Part shown: positions 21,964 to 32,646 of the stretch, in pieces
Layout: each line of letters begins with the position of its first letter
Position numbering within the stretch: the stretch's first letter is position 1
Made by a program: the position numbers and the translations under genes
Assembly (NCBI GenBank): GCA_011799875.1
Contig: CM022303.1
Span: 730,742,970 to 730,806,969, forward strand
Direction: 5' to 3'
From: Thinopyrum elongatum
Taxonomy: Eukaryota; Streptophyta; Magnoliopsida; Poales; Poaceae
DNA length: 64,000 bases
Notes under the pieces: generated by a model
Databases searched by the model: none
The model's input: the letters and a program-made list of their open reading frames with translations, nothing else
What the model was told of the DNA's origin: nothing

Positions 21964-23463
21964 GGAAAAGACGGCATACATCAGGGTCATGCCAGCTACA
22001 CTCTTACCCAGGAAGAGAAGGAAATCTTCTTTGAATGCCTGCTCAGTATGAAGGTCCCATCTGGCTTCTCGTCGAATATAAAGAGAATATTAAATATGGC
22101 AGAGAAAAAGTTCCAAAACCTAAAGTCTCATGATTGCCACGTGATTATGACGCAACTGCTTCCGGTTGCATTGAGGGGGCTTCTACCGAAAAACGTTCGT
22201 TTAGCCATTGTGAAGCTATGTGCATTCCTCAATGCAATCTCTCAGAAGGTAATCGATCCAGAAATCATACCAAGGTTAGAGAATGATTTGGTGCAATGTC
22301 TTGTCAGTTTCGAGTTGGTGTTCCCACCATCCTTCTTCAACATCATGACGCACGTCCTAGTTCACCTATGCAAAGAGATTAACGTTCTGGGTACTGTATT
22401 TCTACACAATATGTTCCCCTTTGAGAGGTTCATGGGAGTCTTAAAGAAATATGTTCATAACCGAGCTAGGCCGGAAGGAAGCATCTCCAAGGGCCATGAA
22501 AATGAGGAAGTCATTGAGTTTTGTATTGACTTTATTCCTGACATTAAGCCGATTGGTGTTCCTGAATCACGGCATAAGGGCAGACTGGGTGGAAATGGCA
22601 CGCTAGGACCGGAACAAATAATATGTATGGACGGGCATTCTCTCACTCAAGCACACTACACAGTTCTACAAAATTCCGCCTTGGTGGCTCCGTATATGGA
22701 GGAACACAAGAATATTCTACGCTCCAAACACCCGGAGCAGTCTGACGACTGGATTACACGTGAACAAACGGGGACTTTCGCCGGTTGGTTGCAGACACGT
22801 GCCATGCATGACGCCGCTGTTGAAGATGACTTGTACTTGCTGTCCCAGTTACCATCTTCGAATATAATGACTTTCAAAGGGTACGAGATAAATGGGAATA
22901 CATTTTACATGATCGACCAAGATAAGAAGAGAACCAAGCAAAACAGTGGTGTCCGCTTTGATGCAGCAACCAAGAAGGGAAAGGACACATATTATGGTTA
23001 CATAGAGGAGATATGGGAACTTGACTATGGACGTGGTTTGAAGGTCCCTTTGTTTCGGTGCAAATGGGTCAATATGACACGAGGCGGGGTAATGGAAGAC
23101 CCGCAGTACGGAATGACAACAGTGGATCTCAACAATCCTGCGTAGGCAGACGAACCATTCGTCCTAGCCAATGATGTGGTGCAGGTTTTCTATGTGAAGG
23201 ACATGTCTACCAAGCCGAGAAAAAGAAAAGATAAGGAAGCAAATACATCATACGATGAGCCAAAGCGCCACATAGTTCTTTTAGGGAAAAGAAACATCAT
23301 GGGAGTGGATGACAAGACAGACATGTCAGAAGATTATGATAAGTTTCCTGAAATTGCTCCCTTCACAGTGAATATTGACCCGAGCATCCAGTTAAATGAT
23401 GAAGATTGTCCATGGTTACGGCGCAAAGGGACACACACGAAGAAAAAGTTTCGCACCCAATGA
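21964..23463 (+). pseudogene. CACTA transposase (TNP2/TNPD type), C-terminal half
   Basis: The frame is open from about 21964 without an N-terminus. From YTLTQEEKEIFFECLLSMKV it contains the DUF4218-type region (MTQLLPVALRGLLPKNVR, FPPSFFNIMTHVLVHL, FPFERFMGVLKKYV). This is followed by the DUF4216-type region (YYGYIEEIWELDYG and VPLFRCKWV), which closes En/Spm-type transposases. A TAG at 23143-23145 interrupts the frame (NNPA*ADEPFVLANDV), and the homologous C-terminus continues in frame to TGA at 23461-23463. The catalytic N-terminal half is absent, so the copy cannot make an active transposase. Confidence 0.93.
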
Positions 23464-23643
23464 TCCCACTCTGGGATGTGACCGGCTTCACTGTCATCAC
23501 TTTCTTCTCTAGTGAGTTTCCGAACTTATATATCTGGAAAGTCCCACTTTGGACAAACCGTAGGGAATCTTTGTAATAGTTAGGGTGCTTGTGTGTTTTG
23601 GCATTTGAAACATGTACTTTTGTGCTTCGGACAAACGTGTACC
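23464..23643 (+). other. Transposase 3' flank
   Basis: Short non-coding stretch between the transposase stop and the tandem array. Nothing else was recognised. Confidence 0.6.
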
Positions 23644-25240
23644 TTTCTGACTTCATTTGCTATTTTTCAGCTCATTTACTGTTTTTTGAGCTAAATGACC
23701 GTGAAATTGAAAAGCACTACAAAATGAACTCTGAAAAGGTTGAAAGTTGGCATGGTATCACCATTTCACCCACATAGCATGTGAGAAAAAGTTGAGAGGG
23801 TTACGGCAAAAACTGGATGCACTTCGTGTACAAAATGGACAATCTCTTTCGAAGTATCAGGGTTTCGGACGAAGACTCATCTGTTACAAAGGCATTTCAT
23901 TTTTTTATACTTATTACAACTCTAGAATTTTTGTGCGTTTAGTATGCACCATTGAAAGCCACGTCATCAACTTTCAACCCTTTCTGACTTCATTTGCTAT
24001 TTTTCATGCATTTACTGATTTTTTTGAGCTAAATGACCATGAAATTGAAAAGCACTACAAATGAACTCTAAAAAGGTTGAAAGTTGGCATGGTATCATCA
24101 TTTCACCCACATAGCATGTGCGAAGTTGAGAGGGTTATGGCAAAACTGGATGCACTTCGTGTACAAAATGGACAATCTCTTTCGAAGTATTGGGGTTTCG
24201 GACGAAAACTCATCTGTTACAAAGGCATTTCATTTTTTTAAACTTATTACAACTCCAGAATTTTGGTGTGTTCAGTATGCACCATTGAAAGCCACGTCAT
24301 CAGCTTTCAACCCTTTCTGACTTCATTTGCTATTTTTCATGCATTTACTGATTTTTTAAGCTAAATGACCCTGAAATTGAAAAGCACTACAAATGAACTC
24401 TGAAAAGGTTGAAAGTTGGCATGGTATCATAATTTCACCCACATAGCATGTGTGAAAAAGTTGAGAGGGTTAAGGCAAAAACTGTATGCACTTCGTCTAC
24501 AAAATGTACAATCTCTTTCGAAGTATCAGGGTTTCGGACGAAAACTCATGTGTTACAAAGGCATTTCATTTTTTTAAACTTATTACAACCCCAGACTTTT
24601 TGTCCGTTCAGTATGCACCATTGAAAGCCACGTCATCAACTTTCAATACTTTCTGACTTCATTTGCTATTTTCATGCATTTACTGATTTTTTTGAGCTAA
24701 ATGACTCTGAATTTGAAAAGCACTACAAATGAACTCTGAAAAGGTTGAAAGTTGGCATGGTATCATCATTTCACCCACATAGCATGTGCGAAAAAGTTGA
24801 GAGGGTTACGGTGAAAACTGGATGCACTTCGTGTACGAAATGGACAATCTCTTTCGAAGTATCAGGGTTTCGGACGAAAACTCATCTGTTACAAAGGCAT
24901 TTCATTTTTTTAAACTTATTACAACTCCAGACTTTTTGTGCGTTCAGTATGCACCATTAAAAGCCACGTCATCAACTTTCAACCCTTTCTGACTTCATTT
25001 GCTATTTTTCATGCATTTACTGATTTTTTGGAGCTAAATGACCCTGAAATTGAAAAGCACTACAAATGAACTCTGAAAAGGTTGAAAGTTGGTATGGTAT
25101 CTGCATTTCACCCACATAGAATATGTGAAAAAGTTGAGAGGGTTACAGCAAAAACTGGATGCACTTCGTGTACAAAATTGACCATCTCTTTCGAAGTATC
25201 AGGGTTTCGGACAAAAACTCATCTGTTACAAAGGCATTTC
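23644..25240. repeat. Tandem array, about 335 bp unit, five copies
   Basis: The landmark TTTCTGACTTCATTTGC starts at 23644, 23981, 24314, 24650 and 24986, giving spacings of 337, 333, 336 and 336 bp. Each unit contains GAAAAGCACTACAAATGAAC, AAGTTGGCATGGTATC, GGATGCACTTCGTG and TTTCGGACGAAAACTC. The last copy stops near 25240. Units differ by scattered substitutions and small indels. It lies immediately downstream of the transposase gene. Such arrays are known inside wheat CACTA elements. The short frames within it are not convincing genes. Confidence 0.95.
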
Positions 25241-25326
25241 ATTTTTTAAAAGAACCTATGTATTACCAAATTGAATATAATGATAAAACACACTAATATT
25301 AAACTGCGAAAAAAAGAATTACTGAA

Positions 25327-26064
25327 AAATCTATTTTTAAAGTAAAGTTATTCACAAACTAGTGATTCACACAAAATTCAAATAATTCAAATTTAAACTA
25401 TCCAAATTTAAAAAATACTGGCACTAACAGAAAGTTTTATATTTTTTTTACCTAAAGAAAAAGATTCACAAAGAAACACTAAATAAAGCAAAAAACAACT
25501 CAGAAATAAAAGAAAATAAATAAAGCAGAAAAGAAAGAAAAAATTAAAAAAAGCCCGCCTACTGGGCCACAACGGCCTGCATACGACTAGAAACCCAACA
25601 TATAGTTGGGCCAGGATGCAGGCCTGCAAGTCCCAGTAGGCCCACAGGGCAGCGCAGCACAGGTAGGCCCAGAAGGCCTGCTTTAGAGAGGAGCTCGAAG
25701 GAGCAGCCGCGGCTGGGTTTATAAACCAGTGCGACTGCCCTTCGCTCGGTGAGGTGGGACTAAACTTTGTGCACCGCACCTGCGCTAGCGCACCCCCTTT
25801 AGTACCGGTTGGTGGCTCCAACCGGTACTAAAGGGGGGGTCTTTAGTACCGGTTGGAGCCACCACCCGGTACTAAAGGTGGTCGCTTCCCGCCGCATGGC
25901 CTGGCCAAAACAGACCTTTAGTACCGGTTGGTGGCTCCAACCGGTACTAAAGGTCCATCCTATATAAACAGCACTTCAAAATTTTTCAATTTTCTTCTCT
26001 TCTTCCTCTGCCTCAACCTCTGCCCCGTCGCCGCGCCCGTCCCTGTCGCCGCCTCGTCGCCGCG
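25327..26064 (+). repeat. CACTA promoter module U0, left part
   Basis: First copy of the repeated module (starts AATCTATTTTTAAAGTAAAG). It holds an A-rich stretch, GGCCCA-rich DNA, two TTTAGTACCGGTTGG palindromes, a TATA box and the start of a CCGTCGCC-rich leader. Gypsy E1 interrupts it at 26065 and it resumes at 46433. Confidence 0.9.
25797..25968 (+). promoter_or_regulatory. U0 promoter: TACCGG palindromes and TATA box
   Basis: Palindromes at 25797-25833 and 25915-25953 pair CTTTAGTACCGGTTGG with CCAACCGGTACTAAAG, with a half-type copy between them. TATATAAA lies at 25961-25968, and a CT-rich then CCGTCGCC leader follows. The palindromes resemble CACTA subterminal motifs but here sit inside the element ahead of its second gene, so an element protein could bind its own internal promoter (inference). 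Confidence 0.7.
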
Positions 26065-27566
26065 TGTAACACCCCCCGGTGATTAGCAACAGTAATCACT
26101 TTTGATAATGACATGTTAGCATGATCAACAGTGCATAATCATCATTAGCATCACATTGCATTCCAACTCCTAAGTCAAATTCAAATTTAAATGAAAGTGG
26201 AATATGAAAGTTGTCCAACATAGGAGCTAAAATGTCAGATAAATAACAAATATTCCAGAGGCTATTCTAAAATTGAAACCAACATCATTGGAATTGGATA
26301 AGTGACTCGAACAACCTCAAACAGTGGATAAAGATAATATTTAATAACCATTTATTAAATCTGAAATAAATATGGAATTATGTTTTGTCCAAACTAATTT
26401 TAGGTGTTAGGGAATAATGCACTGGTATTTATGAACTAGGTCTCATGTTTTACAAAACTCAAATGGTGATGACTATACTAAACAGAGAAAAGGAGAATAA
26501 AGAAAAGGAAAAGAAATAGAAAACAAAGAAGAAAAAAAAAAGAGCAACACCCCCCCGGCCCAACTGGGGCGAAGCCCAGCCGGCCGGCCCACCTGCGCCC
26601 CCTGGCTATATGGCCCCGGCCAAACCCTAGCCCACCGACACCCCACTCCCCCCCCCTCCTACTCGTTCGCCCACCCCCCCCCGATCCAGAAACGGATCGG
26701 GCCGACGCCGCGACGACCTCGCCGCCGCCCGGAGCCCGCGCCTCCCCGCCGGTCTGCACCTCGTCCCGTCGCGTCGGTCCCGTCGACCGCCCCGACCCCG
26801 TGCCCCGTCCCCCGATCACGGTGAGGCCCCAGGCCTCCCCCTCTCTACTCCCGCACCTCGCGCGCGCACACACGCCCCCGCGCGCGCCGCCACGACCTGG
26901 CCACGCCACCGCGCCCGGCCCCTGCTCCTCGCCCCGCTCCGGTTCCCCTCACCCCGCGCTTCTCCTTCCCCCCCCGGTGCTCTGCTGCAGCTGCTGCTAC
27001 GGCGCCTCGCCGCGCCCCCCATGCTCCTCGCTGCTGCTGCTGCTGCCCTGCTAGGCCTCGCCACCCTCGCTACCACTCGTCGGAGCCGCCGCGTCGCGCC
27101 ATCCCGCCTCCCGCGCTGTCCCGTTCGCCGCGCCCGAGCCTCGCACCGCGGCCCGCCTCTGCGTCCACCGCATCGCGCCCGGGCTCGCCAGCTCCATGCG
27201 CGCCCGTGCCTCTGGAGCTCCGCGCTCGCCCGCACCTTCACCCCGCCGCCTCCCTTGGCCTTGGCCGCCGGCGCCGGCGTGCGTCGGGCGTGCCCAGCGT
27301 CCCGGGGACGCGCCCGCTCGGGCTGCGCCCACGCCCGCCCCGGGTGGCCGCATGGGCCACTGACGAGTGGGCCCCGCCCCTCTGGGCCTATGACAAAGGG
27401 GGCCCACCCCCAAAAATGTTTTAGAAAGAAAGAAATAAAAATAAATAATTAAAATAATTAATTAATTAATTAGTTAATTAATTAGTTAATTAATCCTGAT
27501 TAGGTTAATCTAATTAACTAATTAGTGTTAATTAAACAGTAATTAGTAATTAACTTAATTAACCGC

Positions 27567-27596
27567 TGACATCAGCATGAGGTCATGCTGATGTCA
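27567..27596. promoter_or_regulatory. 30-bp palindrome with TGACATCA half-sites in the E1 left LTR
   Basis: TGACATCAGCATGA, GG, then TCATGCTGATGTCA form a perfect 14-bp inverted repeat. In the E2 LTR the same place has two full TGACGTCA sites, the core bound by plant bZIP (TGA/CREB-like) factors. The E1 right LTR carries it at 34399-34428 with one change. Confidence 0.6.
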
Positions 27597-27988
27597 TCGT
27601 CAGCACTGTTTCGGATAATGTTGAATTAAATAATTAATTAAATTTCAGAAATTAATAAAAACTTTAGAAAATCATATTAAATAAACCGTAACTCCGATGA
27701 AAATATTTTATACATGAAACTTGCTCAGAACGACGATACGAACCCGGATACGCCCTCGGTATTCCCGTCAGACGCCCGCAACTATAAGAACGTTGAACAA
27801 TTAGACCGATTTCGATAAATGAATAGTGTCCAACTTTAATTAAATAAACCCGAATAAATTCCTAAATTAACTAAATCATTTAGTTAGGCAGTTGAACACC
27901 CCGGCATATCATTTAGGCATGTCATACATATTGTTTGCATTATTGCCGTGAAATTTATTGTTTCTCTCCCCCTCCTTCTCTCTCGATA

Positions 27989-28093
27989 GACGCCGAGACC
28001 GACGACGCTGCACCTGGATACGACTACACTACCGACGAGCAGCCCGTTGACGACCTCCCTCTCTTGCCAGAGCAACCAGGCAAGCCCCCCCCT
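27989..28093 (+). other. Exon-like acidic ORF 1 in the E1 left LTR
   Basis: After TCTCTCGATAG, a plausible splice acceptor, the frame reads DAETDDAAPGYDYTTDEQPV and ends at a TGA after about 35 residues. The E1 right LTR keeps it (34821 onward), while the E2 LTR carries a frameshift here. A possible donor is not obvious. The function is unknown. Confidence 0.35.
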
Positions 28094-29538
28094 TGAGCAT
28101 TCCAGATATCGCCCATTCTATTCTCCTGCTTGCATTAGATTTCGCTACTGTTAATGTATGCTCCTATTCTGATGCATAGCCTGCTGTTGTAACCTGTTCA
28201 TTGCTACCTTACCTGCCTATGATAAACTGTTTAGTATAGGTTGGTATGAACCATCTGTGACCCCACCACCTTACTTTGTCGCCCCTGCTTGTTCATCGAC
28301 GACTCGATCAACGTGATTGTCGATCAGAGACAGACGCCTCACTTCACATCCCCCCTTAGTTGTACGACTCTCCTTAGTTACTATCGAGTGCCGAGGGTGA
28401 TACCTCGTAACGCACTCCTGATGAATACTCTGCAGCATAGCTGTTCGGTCGTGGTCATCGAGGGTGATTCCTCCTTCTCCATGTCCGATACGACTCTGTC
28501 GTGCAACCCCTCAGTGTGAACCTCGAGGGTGATACCTCATACGTTCACCCTGATGAATATGACCACACGGTTACTTGACCTTTTTCACAGGCGGGTCCAC
28601 CCTGGTGGGTACCCGCTGGGGATCTATGATTTCGGGTGTGCCGGAAGGGCACTCGAGTGTGACATTGTGGCGGAGCATCAGAGACTCTGATTGTCTCCGC
28701 TTGATACTAATTGAGCCTATTGGATTTGGGTGTGTGATCTGAGTGGGTCGACATGCCCTATACGCACTACCACCACGTGGGATAATGGTTATGGGGCCCT
28801 CTGCGATGTACGTTTCTCCGAAAGCTTATCAGACGTCACGATTCACCGTGCGGGCTGATCGTCGGGATTGGGCTGGATACTTCACTGGCGAGTTCAGTGT
28901 CGCGCCTGCACCCCGGCCAGCCACGCAACGCACAGGGTGCCCAGGGCGATGGCCCGAGACCCCTGGGTGCATAGGTTAGTCCGGCGTGCTGACCTCTCTG
29001 CTGAGCCTAGGTAGAGCGCTGCTTCGTGTTGATCTTCCGAGGACGGGCATTACCCAGCAAGTATGTCCGGCCAGAGTTAATCGAGCGTGTTGGGTAACAG
29101 TAGTGCACCCCTGCAGGGATGAATCTTCTATCGATAGCCGGTCCTACGGTAAAGGACGCTCAGTTTGTGTATCCCGATCTACTACTTAAACTGGATACTT
29201 GTTACTTAATTGAAGCTTCGGGATTACTTTCTCGCTGGGAGTCGAGGAAGGATCTTTGAGCTGTACTTCAACATGTTTGCTAAATAAAATGCTATTCTAC
29301 TCTCTTCTACTGCTGCAAGATGATGGCTTTGAGAAGATGTTTGAAGATGCTAGTCTTCGATAGGACTAGGCCTATCTCTCTATTCTGGCATTTCTGCAGC
29401 CCAGTCCACATATACAGCCTTTTCTCTATTGATAATGTTGCATATGTAGTATAGATCCTTGCTTGCTGAGTACTTTGGATGAGTACTCACGGTTGCTTTA
29501 TTTTCTCTTTTCCCCATATACCCCACCTTGATGATACA

Positions 29539-29640
29539 CCAGACGATGGAGTCCAGGAGCCAGACGCCACCACCGGAGCCTACTACCAGGCGGGTCCAGA
29601 GGGCACGTACTACTGGATCGAGCCATCTGACCAGGAGTAG
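29539..29640 (+). other. Exon-like ORF 2 conserved in all three gypsy LTRs
   Basis: From CCA GAC GAT the frame reads PDDGVQEPDATTGAYYQAG, then PEGTYYWIEPSDQE and TAG. It is preceded by ATGATACACCAG, a plausible acceptor. It is intact at 46052-46153 and 61433-61534 too. In the E2 LTR it stays open although that LTR has many single-base losses elsewhere. No known domain was recognised. Confidence 0.4.
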
Positions 29641-29922
29641 GACCGGAGGCTCCCAGGCAGGAGGCCAACGCCTTTCGATCTAGTGTCGCTGTTTGTGCTA
29701 GCCTTCTTAAGGCAGAACTTGTCTAACTATGTCTGTACCCAGATATTATTTGTATGACTGACTTATGTATTCGGATCTTCGGATCCCTGGTCTGTAATAT
29801 TGTGGACCTCCGTTTATTTGTGTTTAGAGTTGTGTTGTGATATCTTCCCGTGAGTCCCTGGGCTTGATCGTACACGTTTGCGTGTATGACTAGTGTACGA
29901 TTGAACCGGGGGCGTCACAAGT

Positions 29923-29935
29923 TGGTATCAGAGCC
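29923..29935 (+). other. E1 primer binding site (initiator Met tRNA type)
   Basis: TGGTATCAGAGCC lies three bases after the LTR end at 29919. It is complementary to the 3' end of initiator Met tRNA, as usual for plant LTR elements. It is not a tRNA gene. Confidence 0.9.
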
Positions 29936-30315
29936 GACTGCCTGTAGGAAGCCCCCCCTCCAAATTCCTTGGCCGAAGTTGAGTCTAGAAACCGAGAAAC
30001 TAAATTACTAACTTGGCTGTGTGGCTTACGGGCCCACGTCGCCAACTGGGTGGTATTAGGATCTTTTATTCCTCGTCTATACTCTGGGACTCTAATATCT
30101 CTTCTATTCAGGTTAAATAAATTTTACTAACGCCGACACTTAGGATCTCGTAAATCCCGTCTACCCGGAGAGCTGGATATCTGTGCGATTTCCCTGTCAT
30201 TGATCTGATTAGTCTGATAATCATTTTCCTTTCCATTGTTTTGTTTAACCTTTCTCTCTGAGTTGTGTTAAACTTCTCATTGTCATTTGACAAATCTGAA
30301 TTTCCTCTGTTTCAG
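29936..30315 (+). other. E1 leader, no gene
   Basis: Untranslated leader between primer site and gag. It matches the leader of E2 at 61824-62201. No open frame was recognised. Confidence 0.7.
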
Positions 30316-30797
30316 ATGGACCGTTTGTTTCCACCGCGTCCTACGACACAGCTTGTGCTTCGCACTTGGGCTCGTAATACCCCTGGGTTTCCAGCTGTCC
30401 TGATCGCTCTCATGACCAGACTTGGCTACCGCTGGTACCCTGAGTACATGGTTTACGAGGATTACCGCGAGTTTAATCAGGAGCAGTACCATGCTGATGT
30501 TCATATCTATGATCGGCAGAATGACTCAGACACCGAGCTGCACCTTTTCCACGGTATCGGCGTGACGATTGAGATGGCAGTACATGATGCCGCCTACTCT
30601 GCTGTCGCACGTCTTCGAGGACAGTTCAGTGATATCTTGGATGACTCTGAGTTCCGATACATTCCGTATGCCCCTGCTGGAGATGCTACCGGATACTACA
30701 CAGCTATCTGTGCCCCGTACGAGCCTCGCCGATATGACCACCGTGTTCTGATTCAGTGCACTCAGGCTCTGGATCGCACTGTTCGGGCTCTTGCCGT
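30316..30797 (+). pseudogene. E1 gag, N-terminal fragment
   Basis: Begins at ATG with MDRLFPPRPTTQ and continues through LGYRWYPEYMVYED and ARLRGQFSDILDD to [12 protein letters not shown]. The same protein starts at 62202 in E2. The frame then passes into reverse transcriptase sequence in another frame and stops at about 30837. The rest of gag, the protease and most of reverse transcriptase are deleted. Identification as gag rests on position after the primer site and on its mate in E2, not on a motif such as a zinc knuckle. Confidence 0.75.
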
Positions 30798-31309
30798 CGA
30801 TTCGTTGAGAACTTTTCCAAGATTGCAAAACCATTGACAAATCTGCTTCACAAAGGTGTTAAATTTGAGTGGACAGAAAAATGTCAAGAAAGCTTTCAGA
30901 CACTAAAAGATAAATTGACATCTGCCCCAGTACTAGCACCCCCGGATTCCCAAAATGATTTCGTGATATACTGTGATGCATCTCGTCAAGGATTAGGCTG
31001 TGTCCTAATGCAAGAGCGCAAAGTGATTGCTTATGCCTCCCGACAATTGCGTCCTCATGAAGAAAATTATCCCGTGCATGATCTTGAACTTTCTGCGGTT
31101 ATCTATGCCTTGAAGCTATGGCGACATTACCTTCTCGGTAACCGTTGCGAGATATACACGGATCACCAAAGCTTGAAGTATTTATATACTCAACCAGATC
31201 TGAACCTTCGTCAACAAAGATGGCTCGAAACAAGTGCCGATTTGATATGAATATTTCATATACCCCCGCAGGCTAATGTAATGGCCGATGCTTTGAGTCG
31301 CAATCCATA
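30798..31309 (+). pseudogene. E1 reverse transcriptase end and RNase H domain
   Basis: Starts at [16 protein letters not shown], the end of gypsy reverse transcriptase. RNase H motifs follow: [37 protein letters not shown], and [20 protein letters not shown]. The in-frame TGA at 31248-31250 interrupts it, and NVMADALSRNP follows before TAG. The catalytic YVDD part of reverse transcriptase is missing, so the element cannot replicate alone. Confidence 0.9.
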
Positions 31310-31320
31310 GCAACAATCTT

Positions 31321-32200
31321 ATGGTTCAAGAAACACAACCTCTTCTCCATGAAGAGCTTTGCAAATTGAACCTCCATATTGTTCCACAGGTTATCTCAAT
31401 ACCCTGGTTCGAACCAGATTTAGAACACGGCATTAAGGTTATGCAAAGGTATGACACTGAAGTTGAAAAGATCAAGCGATACCTCGAGAAAGGAAGCCGT
31501 CGGAATTCCCTCTTGATGCAGATGGGATCCTATTTTTCCAAACACTGTCTCTTCGTACCAAAGTTCAAGAATGAGAGGGAAAACTTTATCAAGGAAGCTC
31601 ATGACACTCCCTTGTCTATTCACCCTGGTAGCACAAAAGATGTACCGTGACATTTGTCAAAGATTCGGGTGGCCTAATATGAAGCGAGACATTGCTCGTT
31701 AGTTTCTGAGTGTGACGTTTGCCGCCGCGTTAAAGCTCAACATCAAAGGCCCGCAGGAACTCTGCACCCCTGGAAATTCCTGAATGGAAATGGGACAAGG
31801 TCCAAATGGATTTCATTACTGGTTTTCCCAAATCCCAGAAGGGTAATGATGCTATATTTGTGTTCATTGACCGATTCTCTAAGGTTGCCCACTTTCTGCC
31901 TTTAAGGAGACAATCACCGCTAGCCAGTTAGCAGACTTGTATGTTTCCCGAATTGTGTCACTCCACGGTGTTCCGTTGGAGATCAGTTCTGATCGTGGCA
32001 GCCTCTTCACCTCCAGATTCTGGAATAGTTTCAAGAAGCTATGGAACTCATCTGTCTTCAGCACCGCTTTTCACACCTCATCACAGGGTCAAGTTGAACG
32101 AGTGAATCAAGTGCTCGAAGATTGCTTCGAGCTTGCGTCATCTCCTTCGGTAAGGAATGGGAGGAATCTCTCCCGATGCCGAATTCTCTTACAACAATAG
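31321..32200 (+). pseudogene. E1 integrase, zinc and catalytic core, frameshifted
   Basis: The N-terminal His/Cys region is present (EAHDTPLSIHPGSTK and CDVCRRVKAQHQ). The catalytic core follows with MDFITGFP and FIDRFSKVAHFLP, then SSDRGSLFTSRFW and SQGQVERVNQVLEDC, carrying the D, D and E positions. Several single-base losses move the frame (for example near 31640, 31700 and 31905), and stops are present. It is a typical gypsy integrase and is inactive. Confidence 0.9.
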
Positions 32201-32646
32201 CTATCAAGCTAGTCTGAAGATGGCACCGTTTGAAGTTCTATACGGTCGTAAGTGTCGAACCCCTCTGAATTGGTCAGAAACTGGGGAACGCTCACTCGTC
32301 GGACCGGACATTATTCGGCAAGAGCTAGAACAAGTCCGCATTGTTCGTGAACATTTGAAAGTCTGCTCAGTCTCGTCAGAAGAGCAACTATGACCGAAAG
32401 CACCAGGAAATAGTCTATCAACCTGGCGAGCAAGCTTACCCCTCCGCGTCACTCCGTTGAAAGGCACTCATCGGTTCGGAATCAAAGGCAAGTTAGCCCC
32501 TCGCTACATTGGCCCGTTCCGTATTCTTGCCCGTCGAGGAAAGTGGCATATCAGTTGCAATTGCCGCCAAATCTTTCTCAAGTACATGACGTCTTTCATG
32601 TATCCCAACTCCGCCGCTGCTTCAAGGATCCTATTCGAGCTGTGAT
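32157..32646 (+). pseudogene. E1 integrase C-terminal / chromodomain-side region
   Basis: Contains FSYNNSYQASLKMAPFEVLY and GRKCRTPLNW, typical of the end of the gypsy core. It is followed by KLAPRYIGPFRIL and, in another frame, VHDVFHVSQLRRCF, which is the GPF/Y-type module. A chromodomain would follow in Tekay elements, but I cannot read one with confidence. Confidence 0.82.

Larger units (their letters stand above)
26065..29919 (+). mobile_element. E1 left LTR (3855 bp)
   Basis: TGTAACACC...GCGTCACA ends. The LTR contains a GC-rich block (about 26540-27410), an AATTAATTAATTAG-rich block (27440-27560), a 30-bp palindrome with TGACATCA motifs, and two short exon-like ORFs. Long GC-rich frames on both strands at 26480-27450 are composition artefacts. 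Confidence 0.93.

Noticed and set aside
23644..25240. CRISPR-like array
   Set aside because: The unit is about 335 bp of nearly uniform sequence without short repeats and unique spacers, and the genome is a plant.
26478..27452. Several long GC-rich frames on both strands (also at 33268-34258 and 58506-59348)
   Set aside because: They are Arg/Ala/Pro-rich products of GC-rich LTR sequence, present in overlapping frames on both strands, with no motif.
29923..29935. tRNA-like sequence TGGTATCAGAGCC (also at 61811)
   Set aside because: Only the primer binding site of an LTR retrotransposon, with no cloverleaf around it.
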